The notes beneath the pieces were generated by a model that worked only from the letters and a program-made list of their open reading frames with translations, was not told the DNA's origin and searched no databases. Shown piece after piece: positions 1 through 9,586 of a stretch of DNA of 41,163 bases. Source of the DNA: Deltaproteobacteria bacterium (lineage in GTDB: Bacteria; Bdellovibrionota_C; UBA2361; JAFLCA01); contig JAFLCA010000009.1 of NCBI GenBank assembly GCA_017302875.1, positions 1 to 41,163 on the forward strand, read 5' to 3'. Position 1 is the stretch's first letter; every line of letters starts with the position of its first letter. Position numbers and translations under genes: made by a program.

Positions 1-156
1 CTGATTGAGCGCCTCAAAGTCCGCAATCTCTTGCAAGGCTGCGTTAGCATCGAGAGTACCAGCACGCACTTGATGGGCGGCGATGAACGCCTCACCTACA
101 CCAGTCCGCGCGGATATTTGTTTATTTTCGATCCGCTTAAACAGCAGAAAGCCTAA
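1..156 (+). CDS. C-terminal end of an unidentified protein (partial)
   Basis: Frame 1 is open from the first base to a TAA at 154-156, giving the last 51 residues of a protein whose start lies outside the window. The tail ends in an alternating hydrophobic strand (GYLFIFDPL) followed by a short polar end (KQQKA). I do not recognise the family and no motif is visible. It lies upstream of, and on the same strand as, the Fur-type regulator, but 125 bases with a candidate promoter separate them, so it is probably a separate transcript. Confidence 0.55.
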   Translation: MIERLKVRNLLQGCVSIESTSTHLMGGDERLTYTSPRGYLFIFDPLKQQKA

Positions 157-213
157 AAATGCTGTCCGCAGGCTAAGTAGCCAGCGCGACAGGCTTTTCG
201 CTCACACTCAAAT

Positions 214-242
214 TTGATTTTCTCCAATATTTATAGTATGTT
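214..242 (+). promoter_or_regulatory. Candidate promoter of the Fur/Zur-type gene
   Basis: TTGATT at 214-219 and TATGTT at 237-242 are separated by 17 bases, giving a plausible sigma-70 promoter 40 bases upstream of the ATG at 282. No start-site data exist, so this rests on the hexamers and spacing only. Confidence 0.4.
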
Positions 243-255
243 ATCGGGATATTGG
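224..255. promoter_or_regulatory. Inverted repeat spanning the fur-like promoter
   Basis: CCAATAT at 224-230 is repeated as ATATTGG at 249-255 with an 18-base spacer that contains the candidate -10 hexamer. The spacer also has an AT-rich core (TTATAGTATGTTAT) loosely like a Zur box. Autoregulation by the downstream Fur-family protein is an inference. Confidence 0.35.
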
Positions 256-281
256 GAATTCAGTATCACTAAGCCGTCGGC

Positions 282-674
282 ATGACACAGCGCGATACAG
301 TTCAGCAGCGGGTGGTGCGAGAGGCTTTCGAGAAAGCCAAGCGCCCGCTGCGTCCAGAAGAAGTTCTCGAGCGCGCGCAAAAGCGCCGACCGCAAATCGG
401 AATGGCAACGGTGTATCGCACCATCAAAACCTTGCTAGCCGCGAACGAGCTGTGCGCCGTTCAGCTCCCAGGCGAGGCGACCTATTACGAGATTTCGCGC
501 GATGAGCACCACCACCACTTTCACTGCCGAACTTGCAAGCAAGTGTTTGAGGTGGAGAGTTGCCCTGCAGCAATGTCTGAGTTCGACTTGCCTGGGTTTA
601 CCGTCGAGCGTCACGAAGTAACCCTGTTCGGCCTTTGCAGAAAGTGCAGCAAGGAAAGGCCAAACTCGGCGTAA
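282..674 (+). CDS. Fur-family metalloregulator (Fur/Zur/PerR type)
   Basis: This 130-residue protein is a typical-length Fur-family repressor, which senses a metal or peroxide and binds DNA as a dimer. The N-terminal winged helix ends near residue 65 and includes the family signature ATVYRTIKTL (about 42-51). The dimerisation and metal region follows, with a His cluster at 76-79, H81, C82 and C85, and a second pair C119/C122. The two CxxC pairs form the structural zinc site of Zur and PerR-like members. It is followed 26 bases later by a MerC-like membrane protein, which suggests a zinc or other soft-metal role rather than iron. The metal cannot be read from the sequence alone. The family call is firm. 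Confidence 0.9.
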   Translation: MTQRDTVQQRVVREAFEKAKRPLRPEEVLERAQKRRPQIGMATVYRTIKTLLAANELCAVQLPGEATYYEISRDEHHHHFHCRTCKQVFEVESCPAAMSEFDLPGFTVERHEVTLFGLCRKCSKERPNSA

Positions 675-700
675 GTTCAAAAAGAAGAGCAGCTCGTTTT

Positions 701-1153
701 ATGACCCCGAATCGTATTTCAAAAATCCACGGACGTCTCGACAAGATTGGGGCCTGTCTGTCCTTCGCCTGCGCGATTCACTGCATCGCGATGCCGTTCA
801 TCATCACGGTACTGCCTTTATTGGGGCTCGGTATTCTCGCACACAGCAGCTTTGAAACATTTATGTTCATCATCACAATCTCTCTTGCCACTGCAAGCCT
901 GTGCTGGGGCACGTATATACATCGCGAGACGCGCGTGCTTTTGTTCCTCGCAGCTGCAATTCTGCTCTTCTATATCGGCGGCTTCACCACTCATAGCGAA
1001 CACGAAGCTGTGCTGGTAGGTTTTGGCGGCGTGTGTCTGGCGGTCGGCCATTTCATCAACCTGCGTCTATGCAAATCCTGCCGTGATTGCTGCGAGCACG
1101 AGCATGTAACCGAGCTCGCCGAAAAGTCAGAATCCGAAGCAAAAAGCCTGTAA
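701..1153 (+). CDS. MerC-domain inner-membrane protein
   Basis: The predicted product has 150 residues and four hydrophobic segments, matching the small MerC family of inner-membrane metal transport proteins. The first segment carries the family motif CAIHCIAMP, with a Cys pair near the membrane face. The C-terminus has an extra Cys/His-rich tail (LCKSCRDCCEHEH) that could bind metal in the cytoplasm. ATG 701 is preferred because it follows a purine-rich AAGAAGAG stretch and gives the usual MerC length. It lies just behind the Fur-type regulator, so they are probably co-transcribed. Classical mer operons use MerR, and no mercuric reductase is nearby, so mercury resistance is unlikely. A regulated zinc or other metal transporter is my inference. 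Confidence 0.75.
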   Translation: MTPNRISKIHGRLDKIGACLSFACAIHCIAMPFIITVLPLLGLGILAHSSFETFMFIITISLATASLCWGTYIHRETRVLLFLAAAILLFYIGGFTTHSEHEAVLVGFGGVCLAVGHFINLRLCKSCRDCCEHEHVTELAEKSESEAKSL

Positions 1154-1224
1154 ATACGCGCATACTTGAAAAAAATCAGCCTGGGCGCTACTGTTGTCGA
1201 CGGTCTACCAAAGCGGAAAAAATC

Positions 1225-2286
1225 ATGGAAAAAGGGTGTATCCTGATAACTGGAGCAAACGGCGAAATTGGCCATGGCCTGATCCGGTATCTGGCACACG
1301 AAGGCCTCTACAAGATTGTAGCGCTCGACCGTAGCCCGATTGATGACTACCAAAAGTCGGTCGACTTCTATAAGGGCGACATCCTCGATAAGAATCTGAT
1401 TGATGAACTCAATCGTAAATATAATTTCACGGCCATCTTCCACTTAGCCGCCATCCTTTCAACCGGCGGCGAGAAAGAGCCCCTGCCCGCCCATCGCGTT
1501 AACGTCGAAGGCAGCCTCAATATCCTTAACCTGGCTGACGATCAGTCGAACCGCACGAAAACTCCCGTCGTAGTTGTATTTCCCAGCACTATTGCTGCCT
1601 ATGGGTTTGCAACTCCGGAGCAACGCATTGCTGCTGGAAAGATCGACGAGCACCGCTATCTCGATCCGATCACCATGTACGGCATCAACAAGCTCTACAT
1701 CGAGCATCTCGGTAACTACTACTCAACTCGTTACCGCAGCTTCGAAGATACCCCGAACCTTACGCGCCTTGATTTCCGCTGCGTTCGTTTGCCGGGCATC
1801 ATGAGCTCTGAATCCCTGCCTTCCGGTGGCACGAGCGACTTTGGACCAGAAATGATTCATGCCGCGGCGCAAGGCAAACCGTACGAATGCTTCGTAACCG
1901 CAGAGACCCGCTTGCCCTTTATCGTAATGCCTGACGGCGTGCACTCGCTCATTTCAATTTCGCGAGCCAGCCGTCGCAGCCTTACCAAGCCTGTCTACAA
2001 TGTCGGATCCTTCTCAATCTCCGCCGGAGAAATTCGCAACGAAGTGTTGAAGTACTTCCCCAAAGCAGAAATCACCTTTAAACCGAACCCGAAACGTCTT
2101 GCGATCGTGGATAGCTGGCCCGTTGACGTGGACGACTCTGCTGCGCGCAAGGACTGGGGCTGGAGACCGGAATTCGACCGCGAAGGCGCGTTTAAGAACT
2201 ACTTAATCCCAGGAATAACGCGCCGCTACGCAAGCCAGCGTCCGCAGCAATCCTCGCCCCCACTACAGAGCACAGACCGCGCATAA
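1225..2286 (+). CDS. Epimerase-type NAD-dependent L-threonine 3-dehydrogenase
   Basis: The product (353 residues) is an extended short-chain dehydrogenase. It has an N-terminal Rossmann motif GANGEIG (residues 10-16), the active-site Ser121 in FPST and the catalytic Y152-x3-K156 in MYGINK. This layout matches the GalE-like threonine dehydrogenases, which oxidise L-threonine to 2-amino-3-ketobutyrate. The function is supported strongly by the neighbour: kbl, the next enzyme in the pathway, starts 10 bases downstream. ATG 1225 is chosen because it begins immediately before the first beta strand of the Rossmann fold; earlier in-frame starts would overlap the merC-like gene. The last 25 residues are polar and Gln/Pro/Ser-rich and probably disordered. 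It differs from the zinc-dependent Tdh of E. coli. Confidence 0.85.
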   Translation: MEKGCILITGANGEIGHGLIRYLAHEGLYKIVALDRSPIDDYQKSVDFYKGDILDKNLIDELNRKYNFTAIFHLAAILSTGGEKEPLPAHRVNVEGSLNILNLADDQSNRTKTPVVVVFPSTIAAYGFATPEQRIAAGKIDEHRYLDPITMYGINKLYIEHLGNYYSTRYRSFEDTPNLTRLDFRCVRLPGIMSSESLPSGGTSDFGPEMIHAAAQGKPYECFVTAETRLPFIVMPDGVHSLISISRASRRSLTKPVYNVGSFSISAGEIRNEVLKYFPKAEITFKPNPKRLAIVDSWPVDVDDSAARKDWGWRPEFDREGAFKNYLIPGITRRYASQRPQQSSPPLQSTDRA

Positions 2287-2296
2287 TTGGAGTCCC

Positions 2297-3490
2297 ATGT
2301 TCACCTCGGTTCAGCAGCTATTCGAGAATGAAATTGCCGCTATCAAGGAAGCGGGTCTTTATAAACGTGAACGCATCATCGAGTCGCCGCAGGCGGCCCG
2401 CATTCGCGTTAATGGTCGCGAAGTTCTCAATTTCTGCGCCAACAATTATTTGGGGCTCTCAAACAGCGCGGCACTGAAAAGAGCAGCGCAAGAAGGTATC
2501 GAGCAATACGGCCTGGGACTATCCTCGGTGCGCTTCATTTGCGGCACCCAAACCATTCACAAAGAGCTTGAGCAAAAGGTTAGTGCGTTCCTCGGCACCG
2601 AAGACGCCATCTTATATTCCTCGTGCTTCGATGCGAACGGTGGATTGTTCGAAACCATTCTCGGTGAAGCCGACGCTATCGTAAGCGACTCGCTCAATCA
2701 CGCCTCCATTATCGACGGCATCCGCCTTTGCAAGGCCAAGCGTTTCCGTTACGAGCACAATAATCTTGCTGAATTACGCGCCCACCTGCAGAAGGCAAAG
2801 GCTGAGGGCTGTCCAAAGATTTTAGTGGCGACCGATTCCGTCTTTTCAATGGACGGCGATGTGGCGGATCTGCCGAAGATTTGCGATTTGGCTGAAGAGT
2901 TCGGCGCGATGATGATGGTCGACGAGTCGCATGCCACCGGCTTTTTTGGCCCTACCGGTCGCGGCGCCGTAGAGTATCACAAGGTTGGTCATCGAATCGA
3001 CATCACCACGTCAACGCTCGGCAAAGCGCTTGGCGGTTCTGCCGGCGGCTTCACGACCGGCAAAAGGGAAATTATTGAGCTCCTTCGTCAACGCAGTCGT
3101 CCCTACCTCTTTAGTAATTCACTGCCGCCCGCGCTCGTTACCGCCTGCATCGCGTGCCTTGACCTCTTGAGCGAAAGCACCGAGCTGCGAGACAAGCTTG
3201 AGAGCAATACAAAGTATTTTAGAAGTCAGATTAGCTCGCTTGGCTTTAATATCCGTGCCGGTGTTCACCCGATCGTCCCGATCATGCTCGGAGACGCCAA
3301 GTTGGCCGTACAGTTTGCTGATGCAATGCTTGAAGAGGGTGTGTACGTAATCGGGTTCAGCTTCCCCGTCGTTCCGAAGGGCCTGGCGCGAATTCGCGTT
3401 CAGATTTCCGCAGGTCATTCACGGGACGACATTGATTTTGCCTTGAGCGCCTTCAAGCGCGTCGGCGAAAAACTGGGATTTGGAAGCTAG
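2297..3490 (+). CDS. kbl: Glycine C-acetyltransferase (2-amino-3-ketobutyrate CoA ligase)
   Basis: This PLP-dependent enzyme splits 2-amino-3-ketobutyrate with CoA into glycine and acetyl-CoA, the second step of threonine breakdown. The 397-residue length is that of the family. Visible motifs include [12 protein letters not shown] near residue 45, the substrate-loop [10 protein letters not shown] near 76, [11 protein letters not shown] near 208 and the PLP lysine K243 in STLGKALGG, the position expected from E. coli Kbl. ATG 2297 has GGAG at 2289-2292. It forms a two-gene unit with the preceding threonine dehydrogenase. The alternatives in this fold family (serine palmitoyltransferase, 8-amino-7-oxononanoate synthase, 5-aminolevulinate synthase) fit less well given the context. 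Confidence 0.95.
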   Translation: MFTSVQQLFENEIAAIKEAGLYKRERIIESPQAARIRVNGREVLNFCANNYLGLSNSAALKRAAQEGIEQYGLGLSSVRFICGTQTIHKELEQKVSAFLGTEDAILYSSCFDANGGLFETILGEADAIVSDSLNHASIIDGIRLCKAKRFRYEHNNLAELRAHLQKAKAEGCPKILVATDSVFSMDGDVADLPKICDLAEEFGAMMMVDESHATGFFGPTGRGAVEYHKVGHRIDITTSTLGKALGGSAGGFTTGKREIIELLRQRSRPYLFSNSLPPALVTACIACLDLLSESTELRDKLESNTKYFRSQISSLGFNIRAGVHPIVPIMLGDAKLAVQFADAMLEEGVYVIGFSFPVVPKGLARIRVQISAGHSRDDIDFALSAFKRVGEKLGFGS

Positions 3491-3740
3491 CCGGATCCGC
3501 AACCCTGCCAGCAACTAACCTCGTATTTTGCCTAGAATCCCCCGGAATTCACCGGCCAGCTTTTCAGCTGATTTCGTAGATTCCATTGCGTAGAAGTTCC
3601 ATTTTGCAGGGATTCCACTATTCGCGCCCCAAACTCTTACAAAGACCCGCTTTCGTCCGAAGTATTGCTGCAATGCCGAGGGAGCTTGGAACGAAGCGAA
3701 ATTCGGCAGGTCGTTTATTCTGCTTGTTCGAGGTTTGGTA
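3491..3740. other. Spacer between kbl and the PilB-like gene
   Basis: These 250 bases hold no convincing gene. The only visible structure is a weak 5-bp hairpin (CAGCT-TTTC-AGCTG, 3557-3570) that could help terminate kbl. An open frame on the opposite strand runs into the next gene and looks like a shadow. Confidence 0.4.
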
Positions 3741-5381
3741 ATGTCGATGTTCAGCGGTAGCGTAAGAAAGCCCGTCCCACGCCCGGGAAAGACGACGTCA
3801 GCACCGCGACGAGCGGCTGGCAGCGGCATCGATCCAAACGATACCAGCATCGAGGGCACGCTAAAGCATGTGCTCCATGAAGTTGAGCTGAACGAAGTCG
3901 GCTCAAAGAATCACAGCTCTACCCTGTCAGAGGAAGACAAATCGCAGTCGGATGCTCCGCTTGTACGGCTTGTAAATTCATTACTTGCAGAAGCTGCCCG
4001 AATGAATTGCTCCGACATTCACATTGAACCTTTCGAGAGCATGTTGCGCGTTCGCTACCGAGTTGATGGGGCGCTGCGGGAGATTCAACGCATTCCGTTC
4101 AAACTCTCAAGCGCCATTGCCTCGCGCCTAAAGATCATGGCTGACTTGGATATCTGTGAAAAGCGACTGCCGCAAGATGGCTCATTTAAATTCAATTGCA
4201 ATGGAGTTGAGGCGGAATTTCGCTTAAGCACCCTCCCCTCGGTCTTCGGAGAGAAAATCGTACTCCGAATTATGGCAGCTGCCGCAGTGAATAACGACCT
4301 CTCGAAGCTCGCCATCCCGGCTGGTCAGCTTCGACTGATACGAGACGCCATCAATAAGCCGGATGGCTTGGTGTTAGTCACCGGACCGACCGGTTCAGGC
4401 AAGACCACCACCCTCTATGCCGCACTTAATGAGCTGAATGATATCTCGGTTAGTGTGTTCACCGCGGAAGATCCGGTGGAGGGAAAGCTGCCTGGCGTAA
4501 CCCAGTGTCAAGCAAACTCAGGAATCGGCTATAATTTTGCCAGCATCCTGCGATCTCTTTTGCGTCAGGATCCCGATGTAATACTAGTTGGAGAGATTCG
4601 CGATCAAGAGACCGCGGAAATTTCCATAAAAGCCTCGTTGACTGGACATTTAGTTCTCTCCACCTTGCATACCAATTGCTCGGTCTCCACGATCTCTCGA
4701 CTAATCAATATGGGAATTCAGCCCTACTTAATTACCTCATCAATCAACTGTATCGTTGCTCAACGCCTCGTAAGAAAAATCTGTCAAGATTGTAAGCAAG
4801 AGTTCAGTCCGCCACGCGAGTTGACAGACAGGTTGGGCACGGCGGGTAGCCAACTGCAGGGAGCTACTCTATGGCATGGCAAAGGCTGTCCCAAGTGCTT
4901 CAATTCCGGCTATCGCGGAAGAGCGCCGGTCTACGAAGTGCTGGTACTCTCAGATGAATTGCGTCGCCTCATTTTAGCGGGCGCTTCGCGTGAAGAATTA
5001 CGGCGAGTGGCAAAACAAGAGGGAATGCTCTCTCTTCGTGAGGCCGGACTTCACCTTGTTCGTGAAGGTGTTTCGACAATTGAGGAGGTTCTCGGTGCTA
5101 CCAATGAAGAAGAAACCGTAGTAACAGAATCTCCCACGCCCACCAGGCCGCCAAAACTTGCGCCCCCGGTCGAGGCTCCGCCTCAAGTTGCATCCGTGCT
5201 CGCTGGAGTCGACTCCGCGCTCGCGGCGGTCAATGCAATTCCCACGAGCGATAGTGGCGAGCATATCCAAACGCTGAGCCCCGCCAAGCCCGCGCTGCCA
5301 GCGCAGTCTCATGCCGCTCCGAAGCCGCCAGGCAGCCGCTGGGCAAATAAATCTGCAACGAAAGTATCAACGCTAAACTAA
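3741..5381 (+). CDS. PilB/GspE-family secretion or type IV pilus assembly ATPase
   Basis: The 546-residue protein is a type II secretion or type IV pilus motor ATPase. After a short unstructured N-terminus it has the N2 domain (NCSDIHIEP, about 89-97), Walker A GPTGSGKT (215-222), the Asp box near AEDPVEG, Walker B with DPDVILVGEIRD (about 277-288) and the His box TGHLVLSTLHTN. A zinc-finger CxxC near 348-351 is paired with a later GCPKC. The usual N1/MshEN domain that binds c-di-GMP or the inner-membrane platform is absent; instead there is a 90-residue Pro/Ala-rich tail. ATG 3741 follows GAGG at 3730-3733. No platform protein, secretin or prepilin peptidase is in the window, so its machine is encoded elsewhere. 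The next two genes form a tight cluster with it. Confidence 0.9.
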   Translation: MSMFSGSVRKPVPRPGKTTSAPRRAAGSGIDPNDTSIEGTLKHVLHEVELNEVGSKNHSSTLSEEDKSQSDAPLVRLVNSLLAEAARMNCSDIHIEPFESMLRVRYRVDGALREIQRIPFKLSSAIASRLKIMADLDICEKRLPQDGSFKFNCNGVEAEFRLSTLPSVFGEKIVLRIMAAAAVNNDLSKLAIPAGQLRLIRDAINKPDGLVLVTGPTGSGKTTTLYAALNELNDISVSVFTAEDPVEGKLPGVTQCQANSGIGYNFASILRSLLRQDPDVILVGEIRDQETAEISIKASLTGHLVLSTLHTNCSVSTISRLINMGIQPYLITSSINCIVAQRLVRKICQDCKQEFSPPRELTDRLGTAGSQLQGATLWHGKGCPKCFNSGYRGRAPVYEVLVLSDELRRLILAGASREELRRVAKQEGMLSLREAGLHLVREGVSTIEEVLGATNEEETVVTESPTPTRPPKLAPPVEAPPQVASVLAGVDSALAAVNAIPTSDSGEHIQTLSPAKPALPAQSHAAPKPPGSRWANKSATKVSTLN

Positions 5382-5395
5382 ACGGGGAATAAGTT

Positions 5396-5842
5396 ATGGA
5401 AACTAATAAACCACACTTTCTGATTGTTGATGACGATCCAGTCGTGTGCGAGCTCTTATCCGCAATGCTCGACTCCTTCGGGTGCGAAGCGGAGGTACTG
5501 ATGAGCAGCCGAGCGGCGATCCTAATGCTGGATCGTCCGGACGCTGCTTCGCGCTTCGATGGCATTTTCCTTGACGTCGTGATGCCAGATACCGATGGTA
5601 TCCAGGTTCTAAGTGCCATTCGCCGCAACTCGCACACGCAGGAACTGCCCGTCATCATGTTGACCGCCATGGATACGGCCTCCATCATGATGAACTCCTA
5701 TCAGAAAGGGGCCAGTTACTACATGACAAAACCATTCTGCTCTCACCAAGTCGTTTACGGGCTCGATTTGGTGTTAAGTGCATCGCCAGAAGGAAAACCG
5801 CTCCATCGGATCCACGAAATTCCGGAGGATTTTTGCCAATAA
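5396..5842 (+). CDS. Single-domain response regulator (receiver)
   Basis: This 148-residue protein is one CheY-like receiver domain with no DNA-binding output domain. The acidic pocket is D12/D13, the phospho-acceptor D60 is in GIFLDVVMPD, a Thr follows in VIMLTAMD and the conserved lysine is K112 in YMTKPF. A 20-residue C-terminal extension follows. It begins 14 bases after the ATPase gene and overlaps the next gene by 10 bases, so all three are probably translated together. A likely job is phosphorylation-dependent control of the PilB-like motor or of its partner membrane protein. That is inference from the neighbours; no cognate kinase is adjacent. Confidence 0.9.
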   Translation: METNKPHFLIVDDDPVVCELLSAMLDSFGCEAEVLMSSRAAILMLDRPDAASRFDGIFLDVVMPDTDGIQVLSAIRRNSHTQELPVIMLTAMDTASIMMNSYQKGASYYMTKPFCSHQVVYGLDLVLSASPEGKPLHRIHEIPEDFCQ

Positions 5843-7083
5843 GTTACACCAATCCTGCAAGCATTTGGATAACGAGAACCCTACCTGTTGATGGAGCTCA
5901 AGCGCGATTCGAGTGTCGTCCAGGCGAGCTCACTATCCTGGCGGATCGAGACGGGCAGGACCTTGGCTACTTCGAACAGGCGTTTCGGGCTAGTCAGCAG
6001 CTAACCGGGATACGCATCCTGCGCGAAGATGCTTCGGTGGATCTAACATCGATAGAGCGTCTGGGATTCGAAGACCGTCTTGGCGTTAACTTATCTATTC
6101 CCGAATATTTACGCAGCATCGGCCTAACTGAGATGGAAGTTGAGAATGTGCTGCTGGAGTTCGATCTAGATCGGGTGCGCTACTTATCGTGCTCTCAACT
6201 TCCCCTGCCGGCTGCGCGACAACTCCAGATATTTGAACTATTGCGTAGAGATTGGAATATACTTTTCCTCCGTGACCCATTCCAACCTTTAAATGGACGT
6301 TGGCGCGAGGACTTTGCCCGACGGATCCTAGAAGAGGTAAAACGACGAAGTGCAATAGCAATCGCTTCAAGTGTAAGCTTCACACCGCAAAGCTGGCACA
6401 AGATCGGCATTTGCCATATCGATGTCGGTCAAGCCTGCGCGGAAGCAACTGCACGCGCAGTTCGCGAGCGCGAAATAAGAGAACGTAACCAAAGCATCAG
6501 CACGGAAAAGGTAAGCACAGAGAAGGGCGACACTGCTGCACCGCCTTCACAGCCAGGTGTGGTTATCACACCCACCGTGGTCAGTACCTACAAAGTAGTT
6601 GCTGATTATGTGTTTGAGCCCTTAGCGTCTCTATCGAACCTCCTTCGAAACAACACGTCAGCAATGATCGTGCTCGCACTGCTCCTGACCACCGGACTAA
6701 TCGCTTCCATTGCTGTTCCTGGCCTAAGCGAGCGTTATGCTCTCCTGCGAGCAATCGCCGCAAAGTCTCCTCAGCCTCAGCAATCCAACAAGGTGCATCA
6801 AAGCGAAGCAGTAGACTCTCAGGCTTCCTCATCGACATCATCTCCCGAGCGGAGCACGAGAGAGGAATCATCAAAGCCCGACAGTGAACTCACCAGCGAA
6901 GAGGCATTCCCTCCGCTCGCCGAGGGACAGCAGCAAAGCGCTGAGCCAAATATTCCTACCTGGTCCACTCTAAGAGTCAGCTGTCTTGCCTTTCCGGATG
7001 CTTGCCCGGGGAAATTGGAGCTGTTTATGACCCTAGGCTGTCTGTCGACCGCCGCAGTACCTTTTGGCAGTGCCGCTTCGTGA
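5833..7083 (+). CDS. Membrane protein with a degenerate ABC-ATPase-like N-terminal domain
   Basis: I recognise no named family. Residues 20-200 follow the order of an ABC nucleotide-binding domain. A strand ending in RPGELTIL leads into a ruined P-loop (ADRDGQDLG, about 37-45). Then come a signature-like LSCSQ (118-122) followed by a helix, and a Walker B-like hydrophobic strand NILFLRDPF (142-150) without the catalytic Glu. Residues 277-297 form one transmembrane helix; the remaining 120 residues are Ser/Gln/Glu-rich. The start is inferred as TTG at 5833, with GGAGG at 5824-5828 and a 10-base overlap with the receiver gene. Loss of the P-loop Lys/Ser suggests a pseudo-ATPase scaffold anchored in the inner membrane. 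The last 35 residues are atypical, and a late frameshift cannot be excluded. Confidence 0.65.
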   Translation: MPISYTNPASIWITRTLPVDGAQARFECRPGELTILADRDGQDLGYFEQAFRASQQLTGIRILREDASVDLTSIERLGFEDRLGVNLSIPEYLRSIGLTEMEVENVLLEFDLDRVRYLSCSQLPLPAARQLQIFELLRRDWNILFLRDPFQPLNGRWREDFARRILEEVKRRSAIAIASSVSFTPQSWHKIGICHIDVGQACAEATARAVREREIRERNQSISTEKVSTEKGDTAAPPSQPGVVITPTVVSTYKVVADYVFEPLASLSNLLRNNTSAMIVLALLLTTGLIASIAVPGLSERYALLRAIAAKSPQPQQSNKVHQSEAVDSQASSSTSSPERSTREESSKPDSELTSEEAFPPLAEGQQQSAEPNIPTWSTLRVSCLAFPDACPGKLELFMTLGCLSTAAVPFGSAAS

Positions 7084-7232
7084 GCCTGCGGAAGCGACTC
7101 CGTAATCCCCGCAAAGAAAACTATTTTACTCTATATTTTCCAATGGTTGGCGCCAAGCTATTTGAACCCCGTCCATACAGCCTCGGCTCGATTCTGCCGA
7201 TCTTCTTTGCGATCCAAGAAACGGGATAGGGC

Positions 7233-9416
7233 GTGTTCAAAGTACTCTCCTTCACTAGTTTGCAAGCACTTTTGCTGCTGACCTGCTCCTATGCCTCGGC
7301 GGCGAACCGCGACGTGTGCGCAAACTGCGGGTACACAACTGTTCAAGACGCAGTAAACAATGCCTCCAACGGCGACGTCATTCGTATCGCCGAAGGAACT
7401 TACACGGAAAACATTCAGCTCAACAACAGCGGATGGACCCTAAGATTTGAAGGTGGGTACAACGACACCTTCAGCGCTCGCAATAGCGAAAGTATTCTTC
7501 AGGGATATCTATATGCCGGGGCGTTGAACTCGGGAACCTTGGAGATCGATGGATTAACCATTCGAAATTCTGCCAGCCAAGGGGTGGTCTCGACGAGCGG
7601 CTCAACAAACGTGAGCATCACAAATTGCAAAATTCACGATAATGCTGACTATGGCATATTCATGCATTCCGTCGCGAATGTCGTAATTAGTAACAATCAA
7701 ATCTATTCAAACGGCGGTTACGGTGGGATCAGGGTACAGCGAAATTCGGGCGTCGGAACAAGCACGATTACCGAGAACACCGTCTATTCCCATAGCTGCT
7801 CAAGCTGCGTTGGAATCGATGTGTTCTATGCAGGGACCGGCGACAATATTAGCAACAACATCGTCTATTCGAATCGCACCGGGATCAGCATAACTGCCAG
7901 TTCGGCATCGGCTGCTCCGGTACTCACCGGGAATCAAGTTTTCTCAAATTCCTACATCGGAATCTCGCTCTGGTCAGGCACCGTCACGCTCCTTCAAAAT
8001 CTGCTATACCGTAATGGCCCCTGGGGCGTTCAGTACTATGGAAGCGGCAATTCGACCGTTAAGAATAACGTTTTTGCTTCGAATGCTCTCTATGGTCTAC
8101 ATTTCGTGGCCGGCTCGGGCGCTCCGATTATCCGCAATAATATCTTTCATAAGAACTCTTACGGCATTTACTTTAGCGGCAACACTTCAGGATACGGATC
8201 GACCAGCCTCTATCCATCCGATTTTAGTTACAACGCGTTCTTCCAAAACTCCGCTGTACATTACTCGATTGTTCAATCGCTAAATAGCGAGGTTCCTGGT
8301 TCCTACGGCGATATCAATCAAATGGATTGGTCCTCTGCCAACATGTTTATCGACCCGCGTTTCGTAGATGAAGATAACGATGACTATCGCCTCACAGCAA
8401 GTTCGTTCCTGATTGACGAAGGCGCGCCGGACGATATTTACCCGGCTGAACCCACACCGAATGGCGGACGTATCAACATCGGACATCTGGGCAACACAGC
8501 GAACGCAAATACGACGGGGGCAGCCCCGAATCTTTCTAATGTTACCGCGTCGCAGGCAGGCGATACTGTGACGATCAGCTTTGATGCCACGGCGTCTTCG
8601 CACTCCCTGTGGGTGAGATTCGAGTACTTCGATGGAAGTAGCTACCAGCCCATTACAGCATCGGCCATCAGCGGAACTGATTATGCCGAGGGATACAAGA
8701 GCGGACGATTGATCGCAGGAGAAGATCGCGAGCTCACTTGGACGGGAGTCGATACCTTATTTGCCGGAACAAACAGAACGTTGCGCCTCAGGATCACCGC
8801 ACAACACGGCGAAGCGAGCGTCTCAGAAGAATCCGCTGATTTCAATGTAAGCTTCGGTCCTACGGCAACACCAACAGCAACGTTTACATCAACTCCGACG
8901 GCTAGTCCGACTCCTTCCCCTTCTCCTTCAGCCACGCCGATCAATTCGCCAACCTCAACTCCGATTCCAGAGGCCAGCGCTACCGCGACGAGTACTCCGA
9001 CTGCCACAGCTACCCCCTCCCCGTCTCCGAGCTCTACTGCGACGCCGCCGCCAACGATAACGCCAACGCGAACCCCAACAGCAACGCCAACTGCTCGGCC
9101 ACCGGTAGCCCCAGTTCTGACGGCGAAAAAAAAGGTGCTGCGCCTAGGTCAGATTCTGTCGCTCCCTTTGACAATACGCGACGATGACAGTTCGACCGTC
9201 AACGTTAACGGCTACGTGAAATTTGGAACAAAGAAGCGCTCTCTAGGGACAACTCCAGTCTCACTTCCAACAACGAATCCTCATTCACTTACATTTCCTG
9301 GGCTGACCCTCAAAATAGGAACATGGCAGTATTGTGTAAGGGCGACAGACTCCTCCTCGCTATCGAGCCCACTACGCTGCGCTACTCTCGTCGTGCAGCC
9401 AAGGAAGCATCGCTAG
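7233..9416 (+). CDS. Secreted right-handed beta-helix protein with Thr/Pro linker and Ig-like end
   Basis: This 727-residue protein starts at a GTG with GGGA 7 bases upstream and has a signal peptide ending near SYASA (residue 23). Residues about 30-390 are a parallel beta-helix: repeated short strands with Asn ladders such as [17 protein letters not shown] and VKNNVFASN, each followed by a GI or GL turn. A beta-sandwich-like domain follows (about 425-540), then an 80-residue Thr/Pro/Ser/Ala linker and a last beta-rich Ig-like domain of about 95 residues. Such proteins are exported and often bind or cut polysaccharide, but no catalytic set is evident here, so the activity is unknown. It has its own 150-base upstream spacer and is followed by a small secreted protein. 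Confidence 0.8.
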   Translation: MFKVLSFTSLQALLLLTCSYASAANRDVCANCGYTTVQDAVNNASNGDVIRIAEGTYTENIQLNNSGWTLRFEGGYNDTFSARNSESILQGYLYAGALNSGTLEIDGLTIRNSASQGVVSTSGSTNVSITNCKIHDNADYGIFMHSVANVVISNNQIYSNGGYGGIRVQRNSGVGTSTITENTVYSHSCSSCVGIDVFYAGTGDNISNNIVYSNRTGISITASSASAAPVLTGNQVFSNSYIGISLWSGTVTLLQNLLYRNGPWGVQYYGSGNSTVKNNVFASNALYGLHFVAGSGAPIIRNNIFHKNSYGIYFSGNTSGYGSTSLYPSDFSYNAFFQNSAVHYSIVQSLNSEVPGSYGDINQMDWSSANMFIDPRFVDEDNDDYRLTASSFLIDEGAPDDIYPAEPTPNGGRINIGHLGNTANANTTGAAPNLSNVTASQAGDTVTISFDATASSHSLWVRFEYFDGSSYQPITASAISGTDYAEGYKSGRLIAGEDRELTWTGVDTLFAGTNRTLRLRITAQHGEASVSEESADFNVSFGPTATPTATFTSTPTASPTPSPSPSATPINSPTSTPIPEASATATSTPTATATPSPSPSSTATPPPTITPTRTPTATPTARPPVAPVLTAKKKVLRLGQILSLPLTIRDDDSSTVNVNGYVKFGTKKRSLGTTPVSLPTTNPHSLTFPGLTLKIGTWQYCVRATDSSSLSSPLRCATLVVQPRKHR
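8859..9111 (+). repeat. Low-complexity Thr/Pro/Ser/Ala coding tract
   Basis: An imperfect repeat of ACN, CCN, TCN and GCN codons encodes the extended linker of the beta-helix protein. Units such as PTATPTAT and SPTPSPSP recur. Synonymous codons vary, so it is not a pure DNA microsatellite. Tracts like this commonly change length by slippage. Confidence 0.8.
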
Positions 9417-9586
9417 TCAACAATCTGGTGGTGCTGGCAAGCCCCTGCTGGAGATGCAATTTGGTAACATGGGCGAACAATTTAGCCCTAAAGGAGCGGC
9501 ACATCTCTTGCTTGCCTCGCTAACATCTACCCCTGTACGTATAGCATTCCTACGTTGTGACTTTTGTGGTCGGTCAGGAGAGAACT

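Noticed and set aside
3515..3859. Open frame on the minus strand across the kbl-pilB spacer
   Set aside because: It overlaps the start of the PilB-like gene, lacks a recognisable fold or ribosome binding site, and reads as a shadow.
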